Assembly (NCBI GenBank): GCA_947493195.1
Contig: CANLQG010000002.1
Coordinates: forward strand, 1-64,000
Length of the DNA: 64,000 nt
Source: an uncultured Sphingomonadaceae bacterium
GTDB taxonomy: Bacteria; Pseudomonadota; Alphaproteobacteria; Sphingomonadales; Sphingomonadaceae
Direction: 5' to 3'
Position numbers and translations under genes: made by a program. The notes below the pieces were generated by a model. It worked only from the letters and a program-made list of their open reading frames with translations. It did not search any database and was not told the DNA's origin. Of the stretch, positions 16,015-28,061 are shown in pieces; within the stretch, counting starts at the first letter, position 1, and each line of letters starts with the position of its first letter.

Positions 16015-16389
16015 GTGAAATTTCTCCGCGTCTTGACCATGATATGTTTCAGCTTGGGACTTTTTGTCCAGGTTGCGGCACAGGCGGCTGTTCCGCTGAA
16101 CGAACCGGCTGAAATGGCGGAATGCGCGGAAATGGCACAGGCCATGCCCGAGCAAAGCATGGACACCCATGACATATCTCCTGATCGAGAGGGGCGTTGC
16201 CCCGACATGACGCTTGAGTGTCTCGTCGTGATGAATTGCCTGCCGCCGCTGGCCCTTTCGGGCACGGGTACGCAAGACGCTGCACCGTTGAATCTCGCTC
16301 CCTCTTATCTTGCTACCACCGTTGCCTGGCTCGAAAGCGAACCGCTGCTGCCGGAATCTCCCCCTCCACAAAGTAATCTCACCGTCTAG
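16015..16389 (+). CDS. Small secreted protein upstream of the CusC-like gene
   Basis: A 124-residue product with a GTG start and an N-terminal signal ('LTMICFSLGLFVQVAAQA'). The mature part is rich in Met, Cys, Pro and Glu ('MAECAEMAQAMPEQSMDTHD', then 'CPDMTLECLVVMNCLPP'). It precedes the outer-membrane factor gene by about 120 bases, the same arrangement as the small His-rich secreted protein before the Czc outer-membrane factor at 27.7 kb. No domain is recognised. A metal-binding or leader role is inferred from composition and position. Confidence 0.6.
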   Translation: MKFLRVLTMICFSLGLFVQVAAQAAVPLNEPAEMAECAEMAQAMPEQSMDTHDISPDREGRCPDMTLECLVVMNCLPPLALSGTGTQDAAPLNLAPSYLATTVAWLESEPLLPESPPPQSNLTV

Positions 16390-16512
16390 TTTTTCCCAAA
16401 CGGCGCTCTGCGCTGTGTGCGAGTTTGACGGACGAATAGGCCCGGCAATCGGTCGAATGACCGGAGATGCCGCCGCCTCGTCCGGTCACCTCGCTTAGAA
16501 CGAGTGAGAATT

Positions 16513-17748
16513 ATGGATTGGCGAACTGGTTTGGTGCCGTTTTCGGCACTGCTCGCCGCGCAGACTGCCCAGGCGCAGTCGGTCGGCTACGAGGAAACGC
16601 TTGCAGCGGCCCGGATAGAGCAACCGCTCCTGCAAGCAGGCGCATTACGTGTGCAGGGGAGGCGCGAGGCGGCAGAAGCTGCTGACCAGCTCCCTGATCC
16701 GCGTGTCCGCGCAGGCATCATGAACCTTCCAGTGACAGGACCCTCCGCGTTCGAAATCGACCGGCAGCTTCCCACACAAATCGCGATAGGCGTCGAGCAG
16801 GAATTCCCCAACCTCGCACGCCGCCGAGCGAGGTTCGGCGTTGCCAGTTCAGAAGTTCGTCTCGCCCAAGCGCGCCTGGGCATGGCCGAGCGCAACGTTC
16901 TCGTCGGTGCAGGAACGGCCTGGGTTAATTTGTATTATGCGCAAGCGCGCCTCGACCTTGCCAGCACGGCGCTCGACGAATTGCGAACCTTCATCCCCGT
17001 CGCCAACAGTGCCGTTGCCTCGGGATCTGCACGCCCCGCCGAAAGTCTGGCGATCCGGCGTGAGCTGCTCACAATCGAAGACGCAATGACCACTATCGAG
17101 GCCGAGCGCGAGACGGCGCAGGCCCAGGTCTCGCGCTACATGCCGGTGGAAGAGCCGGTGGCACTGGGCGCGGCACCTTCGGCGGTTCTTGACGAGGAAC
17201 AGCTGCGGTTCGAACTGCATAGCAATCCCGAACTCCTGCTGGCCGATGCGGAGCGTCGCCGTGCCGAAGCGGGTATCGAACTGGCCCGTGCCGAGAAGAG
17301 ACCCGATTTCGGAGTGAGCGTCACCTATGGTCGCCGCAATCCCGATTTCGGCGATGCGGTTTCCGTCATGGGATCGGTTTCGCTGCCGATCTTTACCGAC
17401 AGGCGCCAGAATCCCCGCATCGCCGCGGCCGAATCCGAAGCCGCTGCCGCATCGGCTGAACGCGAGGATCGCAGGCGCGCTCTCGTCGCAAGCTTCGAAG
17501 CCGATCTGGCCACCTGGCGCAGTTCAGTTCGTCAATGGCGGTGCGCACGCGACGAGCTTCTCCCGCTGGCGCGCGATCGCACCAATCTCGAGACAGCCAG
17601 CTTCGCCGCAGGGCGAGCCGATCTTGTCGACGTGATCGCAGCCAAGTCCGCGCTCGCCTTGCTTGAACTGGAAATCCTCGACCGAGAACAGGCTGCGGTC
17701 GAGGCGGCAGTCATGCTGCGACTTACCTATGGGGAGAACCGGCCATGA
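16513..17748 (+). CDS. cusC: CusC-like outer-membrane factor (TolC family)
   Basis: A 411-residue outer-membrane channel subunit of a tripartite heavy-metal pump. It has a signal peptide to 'AQAQS' and two TolC-type repeats of long helices rich in Ala, Glu and Arg (for example 'LARRRARFGVASSEVRLAQARLGMAE' and 'AAAESEAAAASAEREDRR' style). Start at ATG 16513; a GTG three codons earlier is also possible. It overlaps the adaptor gene by four bases. Two alternative hairpins sit in the 120-base leader (see findings). The symbol reflects pairing with the CusA-type pump. Confidence 0.85.
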   Translation: MDWRTGLVPFSALLAAQTAQAQSVGYEETLAAARIEQPLLQAGALRVQGRREAAEAADQLPDPRVRAGIMNLPVTGPSAFEIDRQLPTQIAIGVEQEFPNLARRRARFGVASSEVRLAQARLGMAERNVLVGAGTAWVNLYYAQARLDLASTALDELRTFIPVANSAVASGSARPAESLAIRRELLTIEDAMTTIEAERETAQAQVSRYMPVEEPVALGAAPSAVLDEEQLRFELHSNPELLLADAERRRAEAGIELARAEKRPDFGVSVTYGRRNPDFGDAVSVMGSVSLPIFTDRRQNPRIAAAESEAAAASAEREDRRRALVASFEADLATWRSSVRQWRCARDELLPLARDRTNLETASFAAGRADLVDVIAAKSALALLELEILDREQAAVEAAVMLRLTYGENRP

Positions 17749-19262
17749 AAGCCGTATTCGAACGTTTGACGCCGCGCCAACGCTCCTATGTGGCGGCGGC
17801 TGGCATCGCCATCGTAAGTCTCGCCGCAGGATACGGCCTGTCGATGCTTGGCGAGGATAGCGGCAGCAGTGGTAATGACGCCGGTTCCGACCCCGGCTGT
17901 GAGGAAGTGCTTTACTGGTACGATCCGATGGTCCCCGACCAACGCTTCGACGAGCCGGGCAAATCCCCATTCATGGACATGCAGCTGGTCCCCAAATGCG
18001 CGGGTGGAGATGCACAAGGCGGCGGGGGAGTCAGTATCGACACCACGCTGGTCCAGAACTTCGGCATTCGCACCGCTGAAGTAGAATTTGGTGTGCTGGA
18101 GCCGGAAACGAGCGTGACCGGAACGCTCGCCTATAACGGCAGCGATATGGCAATAGTCCAGCCGCGTGCTGGCGGCTACGTGCAGCGAACCTATGGCCAC
18201 GCGCCGCAGGATTTGATCACCAGGGGCGCACCTATCGTCGACCTGCTGGTGCCCGAATGGGGCGGCGCGCAGAACGAATATCTGGCCGTTGCCGCAACGG
18301 GCGACGAAGCGCTCACCCGTGCTGCCCGCGAGCGCCTGCGGCTGCTTGGCATGCCCGATTCGATCATATCCTCGGTTGCCAGAAGCGGTCGCCCGCAGAC
18401 GGTTATCACGGTCACCGCACCACAATCGGGCGCGATCACGTCGCTCGGTGTGCGGCCGGGAATGACTGTCGTGACAGGTCAGTCCCTCGCCGAGATCAGC
18501 GGATACAGTCCGATCTGGCTTGAGGCAGCGGTACCCGAGGCATTGGCCGGAAGCGCCCGCGTCGGCCAGCCGGTCAGCGCGACGCTCACAGCCTTTCCGG
18601 GCGAGCGTTTTGCCGGCCGCATCATTGCGATTCTCCCCAGCGCACAGGATGCCAGCCGCACGATCACAGTGCGCGCAGCGATGCCCAATCCAGGACTGCG
18701 GCTTAAGCCGGGCATGTTTGCCCAGGTCACGCTTGCGCCCGAGCGGCGTGAGGCACTGCTGGTTCCATCCGAGGCGGTCATCCGTACCGGAGCGCGAACG
18801 CTCGTGATGATCGCCCAGGAAAGCGGTGGCTATAGACCGGCGGAAGTCCGCATCGGGCGGGAATCGGGTGGACGCACGGAAGTGCTGGCCGGTTTGGCTG
18901 CGGGCGAACAGGTGGTCACTTCCGGCCAGTTCCTGCTCGATTCCGAAGCCAGCCTTGCCGGTATCGACGTGCGCCCCATCGATCAGGCGCCATCGGCTGC
19001 GAGCGACAGCGCGACTTCAGGTGAAGCCGGGGCAGACCGGACCTATCGCGCAACCGGCACGATCCAGAGCATTACCGCCCGCGGCGTTACGCTGCGTCAT
19101 GGACCGGTTGCTGCCCTCGAATGGCCCGCCATGACGATGACCTTCGCCAGCAATGGTCCGGCGCAGTTGCGCGGGTTCCAGCGTGGTGACCGGGTCATCT
19201 TCACCTTCGAGCAGGCGGCCAGCGGGCCGCGCATCGTCTCGATCGCGAAGGCAGGCCAATGA
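17745..19262 (+). CDS. cusB: CusB-like periplasmic adaptor fused to a CusF-like domain
   Basis: A 505-residue membrane-fusion protein joining the inner-membrane pump to the outer-membrane channel. One membrane anchor lies near residues 15-35. A heavy-metal-binding motif follows at ~55-85 ('[20 protein letters not shown]', then MDM and a Cys). Lipoyl/hairpin and beta-barrel domains fill ~100-415. The last ~75 residues form a CusF-like fold: '[18 protein letters not shown]', 'EWPAMTMTF' and 'GDRVIFTFE'. 'WPAMTM' supplies the Trp and Met ligands for Cu(I)/Ag(I). The adaptor therefore carries its own metallochaperone. It overlaps cusA by four bases. Confidence 0.9.
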   Translation: MKAVFERLTPRQRSYVAAAGIAIVSLAAGYGLSMLGEDSGSSGNDAGSDPGCEEVLYWYDPMVPDQRFDEPGKSPFMDMQLVPKCAGGDAQGGGGVSIDTTLVQNFGIRTAEVEFGVLEPETSVTGTLAYNGSDMAIVQPRAGGYVQRTYGHAPQDLITRGAPIVDLLVPEWGGAQNEYLAVAATGDEALTRAARERLRLLGMPDSIISSVARSGRPQTVITVTAPQSGAITSLGVRPGMTVVTGQSLAEISGYSPIWLEAAVPEALAGSARVGQPVSATLTAFPGERFAGRIIAILPSAQDASRTITVRAAMPNPGLRLKPGMFAQVTLAPERREALLVPSEAVIRTGARTLVMIAQESGGYRPAEVRIGRESGGRTEVLAGLAAGEQVVTSGQFLLDSEASLAGIDVRPIDQAPSAASDSATSGEAGADRTYRATGTIQSITARGVTLRHGPVAALEWPAMTMTFASNGPAQLRGFQRGDRVIFTFEQAASGPRIVSIAKAGQ

Positions 19263-22200
19263 TCGCACGGATTATCGATGCCTCCATCGCCAACCGCATC
19301 TTCGTGGTGCTGGCGGCGATCGGTCTGGCGCTCGCCGGCTTCTGGGCGGTGCGCACGACGCCGGTTGACGCACTCCCCGACCTGTCGGACGTTCAGGTTG
19401 TCATCCGCTCCAACTATCCAGGGCAAGCGCCGCGGATCGTCGAGGACCAGGTGACCTATCCGCTAGCCACGACCATGCTGTCGGTGCCGGGCGCAAAGAC
19501 CGTGCGCGGTTATTCCTTCTTCGGCGACAGCTATGTCTATGTAATCTTCGACGACGGGACCGATCTCTACTGGGCGCGCTCGCGCGTTCTGGAATATCTC
19601 AACCAGGTCCAGAACCGCCTGCCCGAAGGGGTTCAAAGCACTCTCGGTCCCGATGCCACCGGGGTCGGATGGATTTACGAATACGCGCTGGTCGACCGCA
19701 GCGGCGGTCACGATCTTGCGGGCCTCAGGAGCCTACAGGACTGGTTCCTGCGCTATGAATTGAAGACCATTCCCGGCATCGCCGAAGTCGCCAGCGTCGG
19801 CGGCATGGTGAAGCAGTACCAGATCGTGCTCGATCCCTATCGTATGGCTTCTCTGGGCGTGACGCACGCGCAAGTGGTCAGCGCGGTGCAGGCGGGCAAT
19901 CAGGAGACTGGCGGCTCGATCATCGAGATGGGCGAGGCCGAATATATGGTTCGCGCATCGGGCTATCTCGGCGACCTCGCCGACTTCCGCAGCCTGCCGC
20001 TGCGCGCCGAAGCTGGCGGGGTGCCGGTTGCGCTGGGCGATGTGGCACATGTGCAGATCGGCCCTGAACTGCGGCGCGGCATTGCTGAACTCAACGGCGA
20101 GGGCGAAGTCGCGGGCGGCATCATCATCCTGCGCCAAGGTGCGGACGCGCGCAGTGCGATCCAGGCGGTGGAAACGAAGCTGGAGCAATTGCGGGCGAGC
20201 CTGCCCGAGGGCGTGGAGATCGTCACCACCTATGACCGCTCGCAATTGATCGACGCCTCGGTCGAGAACCTGACCACCAAGCTGATCGAGGAATTTATCG
20301 TCGTCGCGCTCGTCTGCCTGCTGTTCCTATGGCACGCACGCTCGGCATTGGTAGCGGTCGTCACCCTGCCGCTCGGCGTGCTTGCCGCGTTCATTGTCAT
20401 GCGCTTTCAGGGGGTGAACGCCAATATCATGTCGCTTGGAGGGATCGCCATCGCCATCGGCGCGATGGTCGACGCCGCGGTGGTGATGATCGAGAATGCG
20501 CATAAGCACATCGAACGCTGGACCGAGGAGAACCCCGATAGCGTCCTGTCGGCAAACGGACGCTGGCGCATCGTTGCTGACGCCTCGAAAGAGGTCGGCC
20601 CGGCGCTGTTCTTCAGCTTGCTGATCATCACCTTGTCATTCCTGCCCGTGTTCACCTTGCAGGCGCAGGAGGGACGACTGTTCGCGCCTCTCGCCTTCAC
20701 CAAGACCTATGCGATGGCGGGGGCCGCGATCCTTTCCATCACGCTTGTACCGGTGCTGATGGGCTGGCTGATACGGGGGAAGATTCCGGCAGAGAACAGC
20801 AACCCGATCAACAAGGCGCTAACGCGCGCCTATAGACCTGGCCTTGATTGGGTGATGCATCGACCGAAGACCACGCTTGCAATTGCCGGACTGATCTTCC
20901 TGACGACGCTCATTCCCTTCTCGCGGCTCGGTGGCGAGTTTCTCCCTCCGCTCGATGAAGGCGACCTGCTCTATATGCCGAGCGCGCTTCCCGGCCTCTC
21001 GCCAGGGGAGGCATCCGCCCTGCTCCAACGCACCGATCGGTTGATCAAAACGGTGCCCGAGGTGGAAACCGTGTTCGGCAAGGCCGGACGCGCAGATACC
21101 GCGACCGATCCCGCCCCGCTGACGATGTTCGAAACCACGATCCGGTTCAAACCCCGTGACGAATGGCGCGAGGGCTTGACGCCTGACTTGCTGGTCGAGG
21201 AGCTCGACCGGACCGTGCAGGTACCGGGCCTTGCCAATGTCTGGGTGCCGCCGATCCGCAACCGGATCGATATGCTTGCAACCGGGATCAAAAGCCCGAT
21301 CGGAATCAAAGTTTCGGGCGAGGACTTGGGCGAGCTTGAGCGCGTTGCGCTTCAAGTCGAGCAGATTGCAAAGCAGGTACCGGGCGTGAGCTCGGCCCTG
21401 GCCGAGAGGCTGTCCGGCGGCCGATATGTCGATGTCGATATTAACCGGCTGGAAGCCGCTCGATACGGTCTCAATATCGCCGATGTCCAACAGATCGTGT
21501 CCGGAGCGATCGGCGGCGCCAATGTCGCCCGCAGCGTAGAGGGGCTGGCGCGTTACCCGATCAATGTTCGCTATCCACGCGAGATCCGCGACAGTGTTGA
21601 CGAGCTACGCAACCTGCCGGTGCTCACTCCGGCAGGCCAGCAAATCACGCTCGGCACCGTGGCGCAGGTCCGCGTGACCAGCGGCCCCCCGATGCTTAAG
21701 AGCGAGCAGGGCCGCCCGACGAGCTACGTTTACGTCGATGTGCGCGGGCGTGACCTCACCTCGGTGGTGAGCGATCTGCAGGAAGCGATCGCGGCCGAGG
21801 TCGCTCTGCCGGCAGGCGTCAGTCTGTCCTATGCAGGGCAGTTCGAATATCTCACGCGTGCCTATGAACGTCTGCAAATCGTCGTTCCCGCGACGCTCGC
21901 TATCATTTTCCTACTGCTCTATCTGATCTTCCGGCGGCTTGACGAGGCCTTGCTGATCATGGGCACACTGCCTCTCGCTCTCACTGGCGGCTTCTGGCTG
22001 CTTTATCTGATGGGATACAACCAGTCCGTAGCGACCGCAGTAGGCTTTATCGCGCTGGCGGGCGTGTCTGCGGAATTCGGCGTCATCATGCTGATCTATC
22101 TGAAAGCCGCGCTGGAGCGGCGCGGCGACGATCCGGATGCGGACCAAGTCTCCGCTGCCATTCGCGAGGGCGCGCTGCTGCGCGTTCGGCCCAAGGCGAT

Positions 22201-22426
22201 GACGGTGGCGGTTATCCTGGCTGGCCTGTTCCCGATCCTGATCGGCACCGGAGCGGGCTCCGAGGTGATGAGCCGCATTGCCGCGCCGATGATCGGCGGA
22301 ATGATCACCGCACCCCTATTGTCCATGTTCCTGCTTCCCGCCGCTTATCTGTTGCTGCGGCGCCCCCGGCCAGAACGGCCAACCCAACCCCAAGGAGATG
22401 AAGAATGCGTACTGCGAACCTCTTGA
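19259..22426 (+). CDS. cusA: CusA-like HME-RND pump for monovalent copper/silver
   Basis: A 1,055-residue proton-driven inner-membrane pump with twelve helices and two large periplasmic loops. The helix-4 signature '[17 protein letters not shown]' begins at residue 401 and matches the HME4 (Cu/Ag) subgroup rather than the divalent-metal type. '[17 protein letters not shown]' in the porter domain also follows CusA. Length is normal. The 3' end overlaps the cusF gene by 22 bases. With cusC and cusB it forms a complete tripartite pump. Metal choice is inferred from the motif, not measured. Confidence 0.93.
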   Translation: MIARIIDASIANRIFVVLAAIGLALAGFWAVRTTPVDALPDLSDVQVVIRSNYPGQAPRIVEDQVTYPLATTMLSVPGAKTVRGYSFFGDSYVYVIFDDGTDLYWARSRVLEYLNQVQNRLPEGVQSTLGPDATGVGWIYEYALVDRSGGHDLAGLRSLQDWFLRYELKTIPGIAEVASVGGMVKQYQIVLDPYRMASLGVTHAQVVSAVQAGNQETGGSIIEMGEAEYMVRASGYLGDLADFRSLPLRAEAGGVPVALGDVAHVQIGPELRRGIAELNGEGEVAGGIIILRQGADARSAIQAVETKLEQLRASLPEGVEIVTTYDRSQLIDASVENLTTKLIEEFIVVALVCLLFLWHARSALVAVVTLPLGVLAAFIVMRFQGVNANIMSLGGIAIAIGAMVDAAVVMIENAHKHIERWTEENPDSVLSANGRWRIVADASKEVGPALFFSLLIITLSFLPVFTLQAQEGRLFAPLAFTKTYAMAGAAILSITLVPVLMGWLIRGKIPAENSNPINKALTRAYRPGLDWVMHRPKTTLAIAGLIFLTTLIPFSRLGGEFLPPLDEGDLLYMPSALPGLSPGEASALLQRTDRLIKTVPEVETVFGKAGRADTATDPAPLTMFETTIRFKPRDEWREGLTPDLLVEELDRTVQVPGLANVWVPPIRNRIDMLATGIKSPIGIKVSGEDLGELERVALQVEQIAKQVPGVSSALAERLSGGRYVDVDINRLEAARYGLNIADVQQIVSGAIGGANVARSVEGLARYPINVRYPREIRDSVDELRNLPVLTPAGQQITLGTVAQVRVTSGPPMLKSEQGRPTSYVYVDVRGRDLTSVVSDLQEAIAAEVALPAGVSLSYAGQFEYLTRAYERLQIVVPATLAIIFLLLYLIFRRLDEALLIMGTLPLALTGGFWLLYLMGYNQSVATAVGFIALAGVSAEFGVIMLIYLKAALERRGDDPDADQVSAAIREGALLRVRPKAMTVAVILAGLFPILIGTGAGSEVMSRIAAPMIGGMITAPLLSMFLLPAAYLLLRRPRPERPTQPQGDEECVLRTS

Positions 22427-22794
22427 CGATATTGGCCGTCCCGCTGGCGCTGGCCGCCTGCGATTCCGGCGACACGACGACCGACATGCCGATAGCGGAT
22501 GGCCAGATGACTGAAGGTCAGATGTCCATGGACGGCGGCGACATGCCGATGATGGAATCGGATAGCGTGATGCAGAGCGCAAGCGCTGAAGGAACCGTCA
22601 CCGCGATAGATGCCGAAGCTGGCACCATCACTATCGAGCACGGTCCGGTTCCGGCAATCGATTGGCCCGCAATGACGATGGCGTTCGATGCTGACGAGCA
22701 ACTGCGCAAGAAGGTGACCGTTGGTGAGGGGATCGCGTTCGAATTTCGTACTGGTGTTGAAGGCAGTGTGATCACTTCGATTGCCAAGCAGTAA
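22405..22794 (+). CDS. cusF: CusF-like copper-binding lipoprotein
   Basis: A 129-residue periplasmic metallochaperone that would hand Cu(I)/Ag(I) to the Cus pump. A lipobox is present ('LALAAC'), followed by a Met/Asp-rich linker ('[20 protein letters not shown]'). The CusF beta-barrel follows: '[20 protein letters not shown]', '[10 protein letters not shown]' and '[12 protein letters not shown]'. The Trp and two Met ligands are kept; the His ligand is in 'EHGPV'. It is the second CusF domain in the cluster, the first being fused to the adaptor. It overlaps the cusA 3' end by 22 bases. Confidence 0.92.
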   Translation: MRTANLLTILAVPLALAACDSGDTTTDMPIADGQMTEGQMSMDGGDMPMMESDSVMQSASAEGTVTAIDAEAGTITIEHGPVPAIDWPAMTMAFDADEQLRKKVTVGEGIAFEFRTGVEGSVITSIAKQ

Positions 22795-22800
22795 AACGAT

Positions 22801-22830
22801 GGGCGGCACCCGACAGACGCGGTGCCGCCC
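22801..22830 (+). terminator. 10-bp hairpin between cusF and the oxidase gene
   Basis: GGGCGGCACC (22801-22810) pairs perfectly with GGTGCCGCCC (22821-22830) around a 10-base loop, seven bases after the cusF stop. No U-run follows and the next ribosome site (AGGAGA, 22841) is close, so it may dampen read-through or protect the upstream transcript. Confidence 0.5.
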
Positions 22831-22849
22831 GTTGAGGGACAGGAGAATA

Positions 22850-24367
22850 ATGCACCGTAAGAACCAGACATTCCTAATCGAGCGGCGCGCATTGCTGAAA
22901 GGCGCGGGCATGGCCGCGGCTGGTTTCGCTGGCTTCCCCCTCGCGGGTTGCGAAGCGCAGAATGCGCTGCTGCACGACAGTCAGGCACGTTCGAATCCAC
23001 TCGCCATACCGCCATTGCAGCAGGGACGGATCGAAGGCGGTGCAAGGGTCTTTCGTCTATCGCTGACGGCCGGGCAAAAGGAGTTCGTCCCGGGGGTTGC
23101 CTCGCCCACGATCGGTATCGACGCGCCTTATCTGGGGCCGACGCTGGAGATGCGCCGCGGCGAGCGGGTGCGCTTTCATGTCGAAAATGAACTGACCGAG
23201 GGCGCGACAGTCCATTGGCATGGTTTCGAACTTCCTGCAGACGCCGATGGCGGGCCGCACCAGCTAATCCGCCCGAACGAACGCTGGAGTCCTGCATTCG
23301 AAGTGCGTCAGCGCGCTTCGCTGTACTGGTATCATTCGCACCTCCATCGCGGGGCCGGGCCGCAGGTCTATGCCGGTCTCGCCGCACCGATCTACGTTCG
23401 CGACGACGAGGAAGACGCGCTAGATCTGCCGAGCGATTACGGCGTCGACGACATCCCGCTGATCGTCCAGGATCGCGTGATCGACGGGTCCGGTCGATTG
23501 ATTTACCCCAGCGGAATGCACGCGCGGATGATGGGCGTACGCGGCGACCGGATCTACGTCAATGGCACCGAGAATGCGATGTTCGACGCGGCCACCGGAC
23601 AGCTGCGGTTGCGGATTCTGAACGGATCGAACGCCCGCTTCTACGACTTCTCGCTCGAAGGGGATCGGCCGATGCAGCTGATCGGAAGCGATGGCGGATT
23701 GCTCGATCGTTCGCACCCTGTGCGGTCGGTCAGGCTCGCTCCGGGGGAGCGAGGGCAGGTCGTCATCGATCTCTCCGAAGGGCGTCCGCTTCGCCTCGTC
23801 GCAAGCAGTCCGGACAACGCCATGGGAATGATGGGCGGAGGGATGATGAACCGCCGGAATGACGGCGGAGGTTCCGACCGGGTTTTTCGCATTCTCGATA
23901 TCAGGCCCGCCAGGGCTGCACAGCCCGCCAGTCTGCCAAACCAACTCGCGTCCATCGCTGCGCCCGATCCATCGCTGGCGGTGCGGACCCGCCGTTTCGT
24001 ACTCGATATGGGCATGATGGGAGGAGGCATGTCGATCAATGGCGCGACGATGGACATGAATGTCGTCAATGAACGCGTGCCGGTCGGACAATGGGAAATC
24101 TGGGAAATCGCCAACGCTTCGATGATGGCCCACCCTTTTCATATTCATAACGTCCAGTTTCGTGTGATCGACCGCGATGGCCACGCGCCCCCACCACTGG
24201 AAACCGGTTTCAAGGACACGGTTATTGTCAATCCGCGCGAGCAGGTGCGCGTGCTGCTGCGCTTCGAGGAATATAGCGACCCGGACAAGCCCTACATGTA
24301 TCACTGCCACATCCTCGAACACGAGGATGCGGGCATGATGGGGCAGTTCGTCGTGGTGAACAGCTAG
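22850..24367 (+). CDS. Second multicopper oxidase (CueO/SufI-like, Tat-exported)
   Basis: A 505-residue periplasmic cupredoxin-type oxidase, distinct from the CopA oxidase at 5.6-7.4 kb. The ATG at 22850 follows AGGAGA by a few bases; a longer frame beginning inside cusF lacks a ribosome site. A twin-arginine signal is present ('ERRALLKGAGMAAAG' then 'PLAGC'). Copper ligands appear in 'HWHGFELPADADGG', 'WYHSHLHRGAG', 'HPFHIHNVQF' and 'YHCHILEHEDAGMM'. A Met-rich loop ('MGMMGGGMMNRR', ~325-340, and 'MGMMGGGMSINGATM') could bind Cu(I). It likely oxidises Cu(I) exported to the periplasm. Confidence 0.92.
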   Translation: MHRKNQTFLIERRALLKGAGMAAAGFAGFPLAGCEAQNALLHDSQARSNPLAIPPLQQGRIEGGARVFRLSLTAGQKEFVPGVASPTIGIDAPYLGPTLEMRRGERVRFHVENELTEGATVHWHGFELPADADGGPHQLIRPNERWSPAFEVRQRASLYWYHSHLHRGAGPQVYAGLAAPIYVRDDEEDALDLPSDYGVDDIPLIVQDRVIDGSGRLIYPSGMHARMMGVRGDRIYVNGTENAMFDAATGQLRLRILNGSNARFYDFSLEGDRPMQLIGSDGGLLDRSHPVRSVRLAPGERGQVVIDLSEGRPLRLVASSPDNAMGMMGGGMMNRRNDGGGSDRVFRILDIRPARAAQPASLPNQLASIAAPDPSLAVRTRRFVLDMGMMGGGMSINGATMDMNVVNERVPVGQWEIWEIANASMMAHPFHIHNVQFRVIDRDGHAPPPLETGFKDTVIVNPREQVRVLLRFEEYSDPDKPYMYHCHILEHEDAGMMGQFVVVNS

Positions 24368-24373
24368 GAAGGA

Positions 24374-26737
<2,364 letters not shown>

Positions 26738-26746
26738 GGGAGGCAA

Positions 26747-27187
26747 GTGTTGCATCTGGATAGACCCGAAACCTGGCTGGCCATCCATGGCTTTCTCTTG
26801 GCTTTCCTCTGGGAAATGCTGCAAATGCCTTTCTACGACATGGGCGAACTATCGGCGTGGCAAGTCACTGTTCGTTGCGGCCTCGCAAGTTTCGGGGATG
26901 CCGGGATCATGGTGTTCGGCTATACGGTCGCGTCTCGTTTCGCGAAAGACCGGTATTGGTTGCACAGATTGAATTGGCCCCCAATGGTCGTTTTTCTTGC
27001 GACCGGGCAGATCGTCACGATTTCGATAGAGCTTATCGCACTGCGGGTGCCTTGGGGCTGGAGCTATTCAGAGCGCATGCCCATTTTGTGGGAGATAGGG
27101 TTAATACCTGTTCTGATGTGGATCGCTGTTCCGCTTCTCGCGCTAGCATTGACTCGCCGTAGCTCGGAGCGCGGCGAACCTTTGTAA
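26747..27187 (+). CDS. Hypothetical four-helix membrane protein
   Basis: A 146-residue protein with hydrophobic helices near residues 10-30, 45-65, 77-98 and 113-134, with aromatic and Met/Glu-rich loops ('LWEMLQMPFYDMGEL', 'GWSYSERMPILWE'). GTG start at 26747, nine bases after the Cu+ ATPase stop, with GAGGGAGG upstream, so it belongs to the same transcript. I do not recognise the family. A role linked to the ATPase or periplasmic copper handling is inferred from position only. Confidence 0.6.
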   Translation: MLHLDRPETWLAIHGFLLAFLWEMLQMPFYDMGELSAWQVTVRCGLASFGDAGIMVFGYTVASRFAKDRYWLHRLNWPPMVVFLATGQIVTISIELIALRVPWGWSYSERMPILWEIGLIPVLMWIAVPLLALALTRRSSERGEPL

Positions 27188-27658
27188 AACAGCAGATTTA
27201 CGAGAATGACCGCCTCGTAGGCTTCAATAGAACAATGTCGCTTTCATTCAGTGCGATGTCGTCGGTTTCGCTTTTTTCCAAACCGGTGAATGTAGTGGTC
27301 AGCACGTTCGGGCTGGAAATGGTGCCTGAATACGCGACTGTAATACAAAAGGCGTGCCTCGCTTTGTCGACCACTGGCACAATCGGACTGACGGGGTTGA
27401 AGCACCTCGAAGACTGACCTGATTGCCTCGTTACCGCGGGTATCGTACTCACCAAGCCATTCGCCGTGTCACGCGATTATGAGGATTTTCGGCCATAGCT
27501 AGCCGCTCGCTCATTTATGGATGAGCAATGGTTGAAACAGCATCTGGCTGGCGCTGCCTCCAGCTTCGTAGGCCAAAAGAAGAAGGCGTTTAAGGAGCGA
27601 GCGATCCACCAATCGACTCTTGCCAAAACGCACTCTTCGAGCCAATAGAGCGCCGTTG
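27188..27658. other. Gene-poor stretch between the Cus and Czc clusters
   Basis: No recognisable gene was found. Short open frames occur on both strands, including a leftward TTG-start frame of 85 codons at 27,198-27,455 and a rightward frame of 43 codons from an ATG near 27,521, but none has a clear ribosome site or familiar sequence. It may hold decayed gene remnants or a promoter for the Czc cluster. Confidence 0.4.
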
Positions 27659-28003
27659 ATGTCACGTTTGCCAATCTTTTTTGTGCTCTTAGCCTCACTG
27701 CTCTTCAGTGGGTTGACGCTTGCGCCCGACGCTCATGCGGGCGAGAATCGCGGCATGACGCACGTTGGCGATCATATCGCGGCGCACGGCATGGAGCACT
27801 TCGCCGATACTGGCGACACCGAGGAGCCTCAGGATTCCGACCATCCTCCGGCTCAACATCACAATTGCAGTGTCGATCTTCCGCGCGCAATGAAAGAAAA
27901 TAGGGCGGACCGTACGTTCGGTGCAAATCTGTTCGCGCCTTTGAAAGACGCTATGCTTGTCTCCGGTGCGCTCAAAGTCCTGATTGAGCCTCCGATAACC
28001 TGA
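27659..28003 (+). CDS. Small secreted His-rich protein upstream of czcC
   Basis: A 114-residue product starting at ATG 27659, with a signal peptide 'RLPIFFVLLASLLFSGLTLAPDAHA'. The mature part carries 'HVGDHIAAHGMEHFADTGD' and 'DSDHPPAQHHNCS', nine His residues likely to bind Zn/Co/Cd or Cu. No family is recognised. Its stop codon (28001-28003) lies inside the left arm of a hairpin whose right arm covers the czcC ribosome site, which suggests translation coupling. Equivalent small secreted proteins precede RND outer-membrane factor genes in other metal operons. Confidence 0.65.
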   Translation: MSRLPIFFVLLASLLFSGLTLAPDAHAGENRGMTHVGDHIAAHGMEHFADTGDTEEPQDSDHPPAQHHNCSVDLPRAMKENRADRTFGANLFAPLKDAMLVSGALKVLIEPPIT

Positions 28004-28052
28004 CGATCGCCGTTTGCGGGTCGATTCGACCTGCGTCTGCTTTATCGTCAGG
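27999..28052 (+). promoter_or_regulatory. Leader hairpin that covers the czcC ribosome-binding site
   Basis: CCTGACGAT (27999-28007) pairs perfectly with ATCGTCAGG (28044-28052). The right arm contains the first bases of the AGGAG site (28050-28054) used by the ATG at 28062. A small inner repeat (GGTC...GACC near 28019-28031) fills the loop. Folding would hide the site unless a ribosome finishing the upstream gene opens the stem. Confidence 0.5.
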
Positions 28053-28061
28053 AGCTTTTCC

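Noticed and set aside
27198..27455. 85-codon leftward frame
   Set aside because: TTG start without a ribosome site, no recognised sequence and no partner gene.
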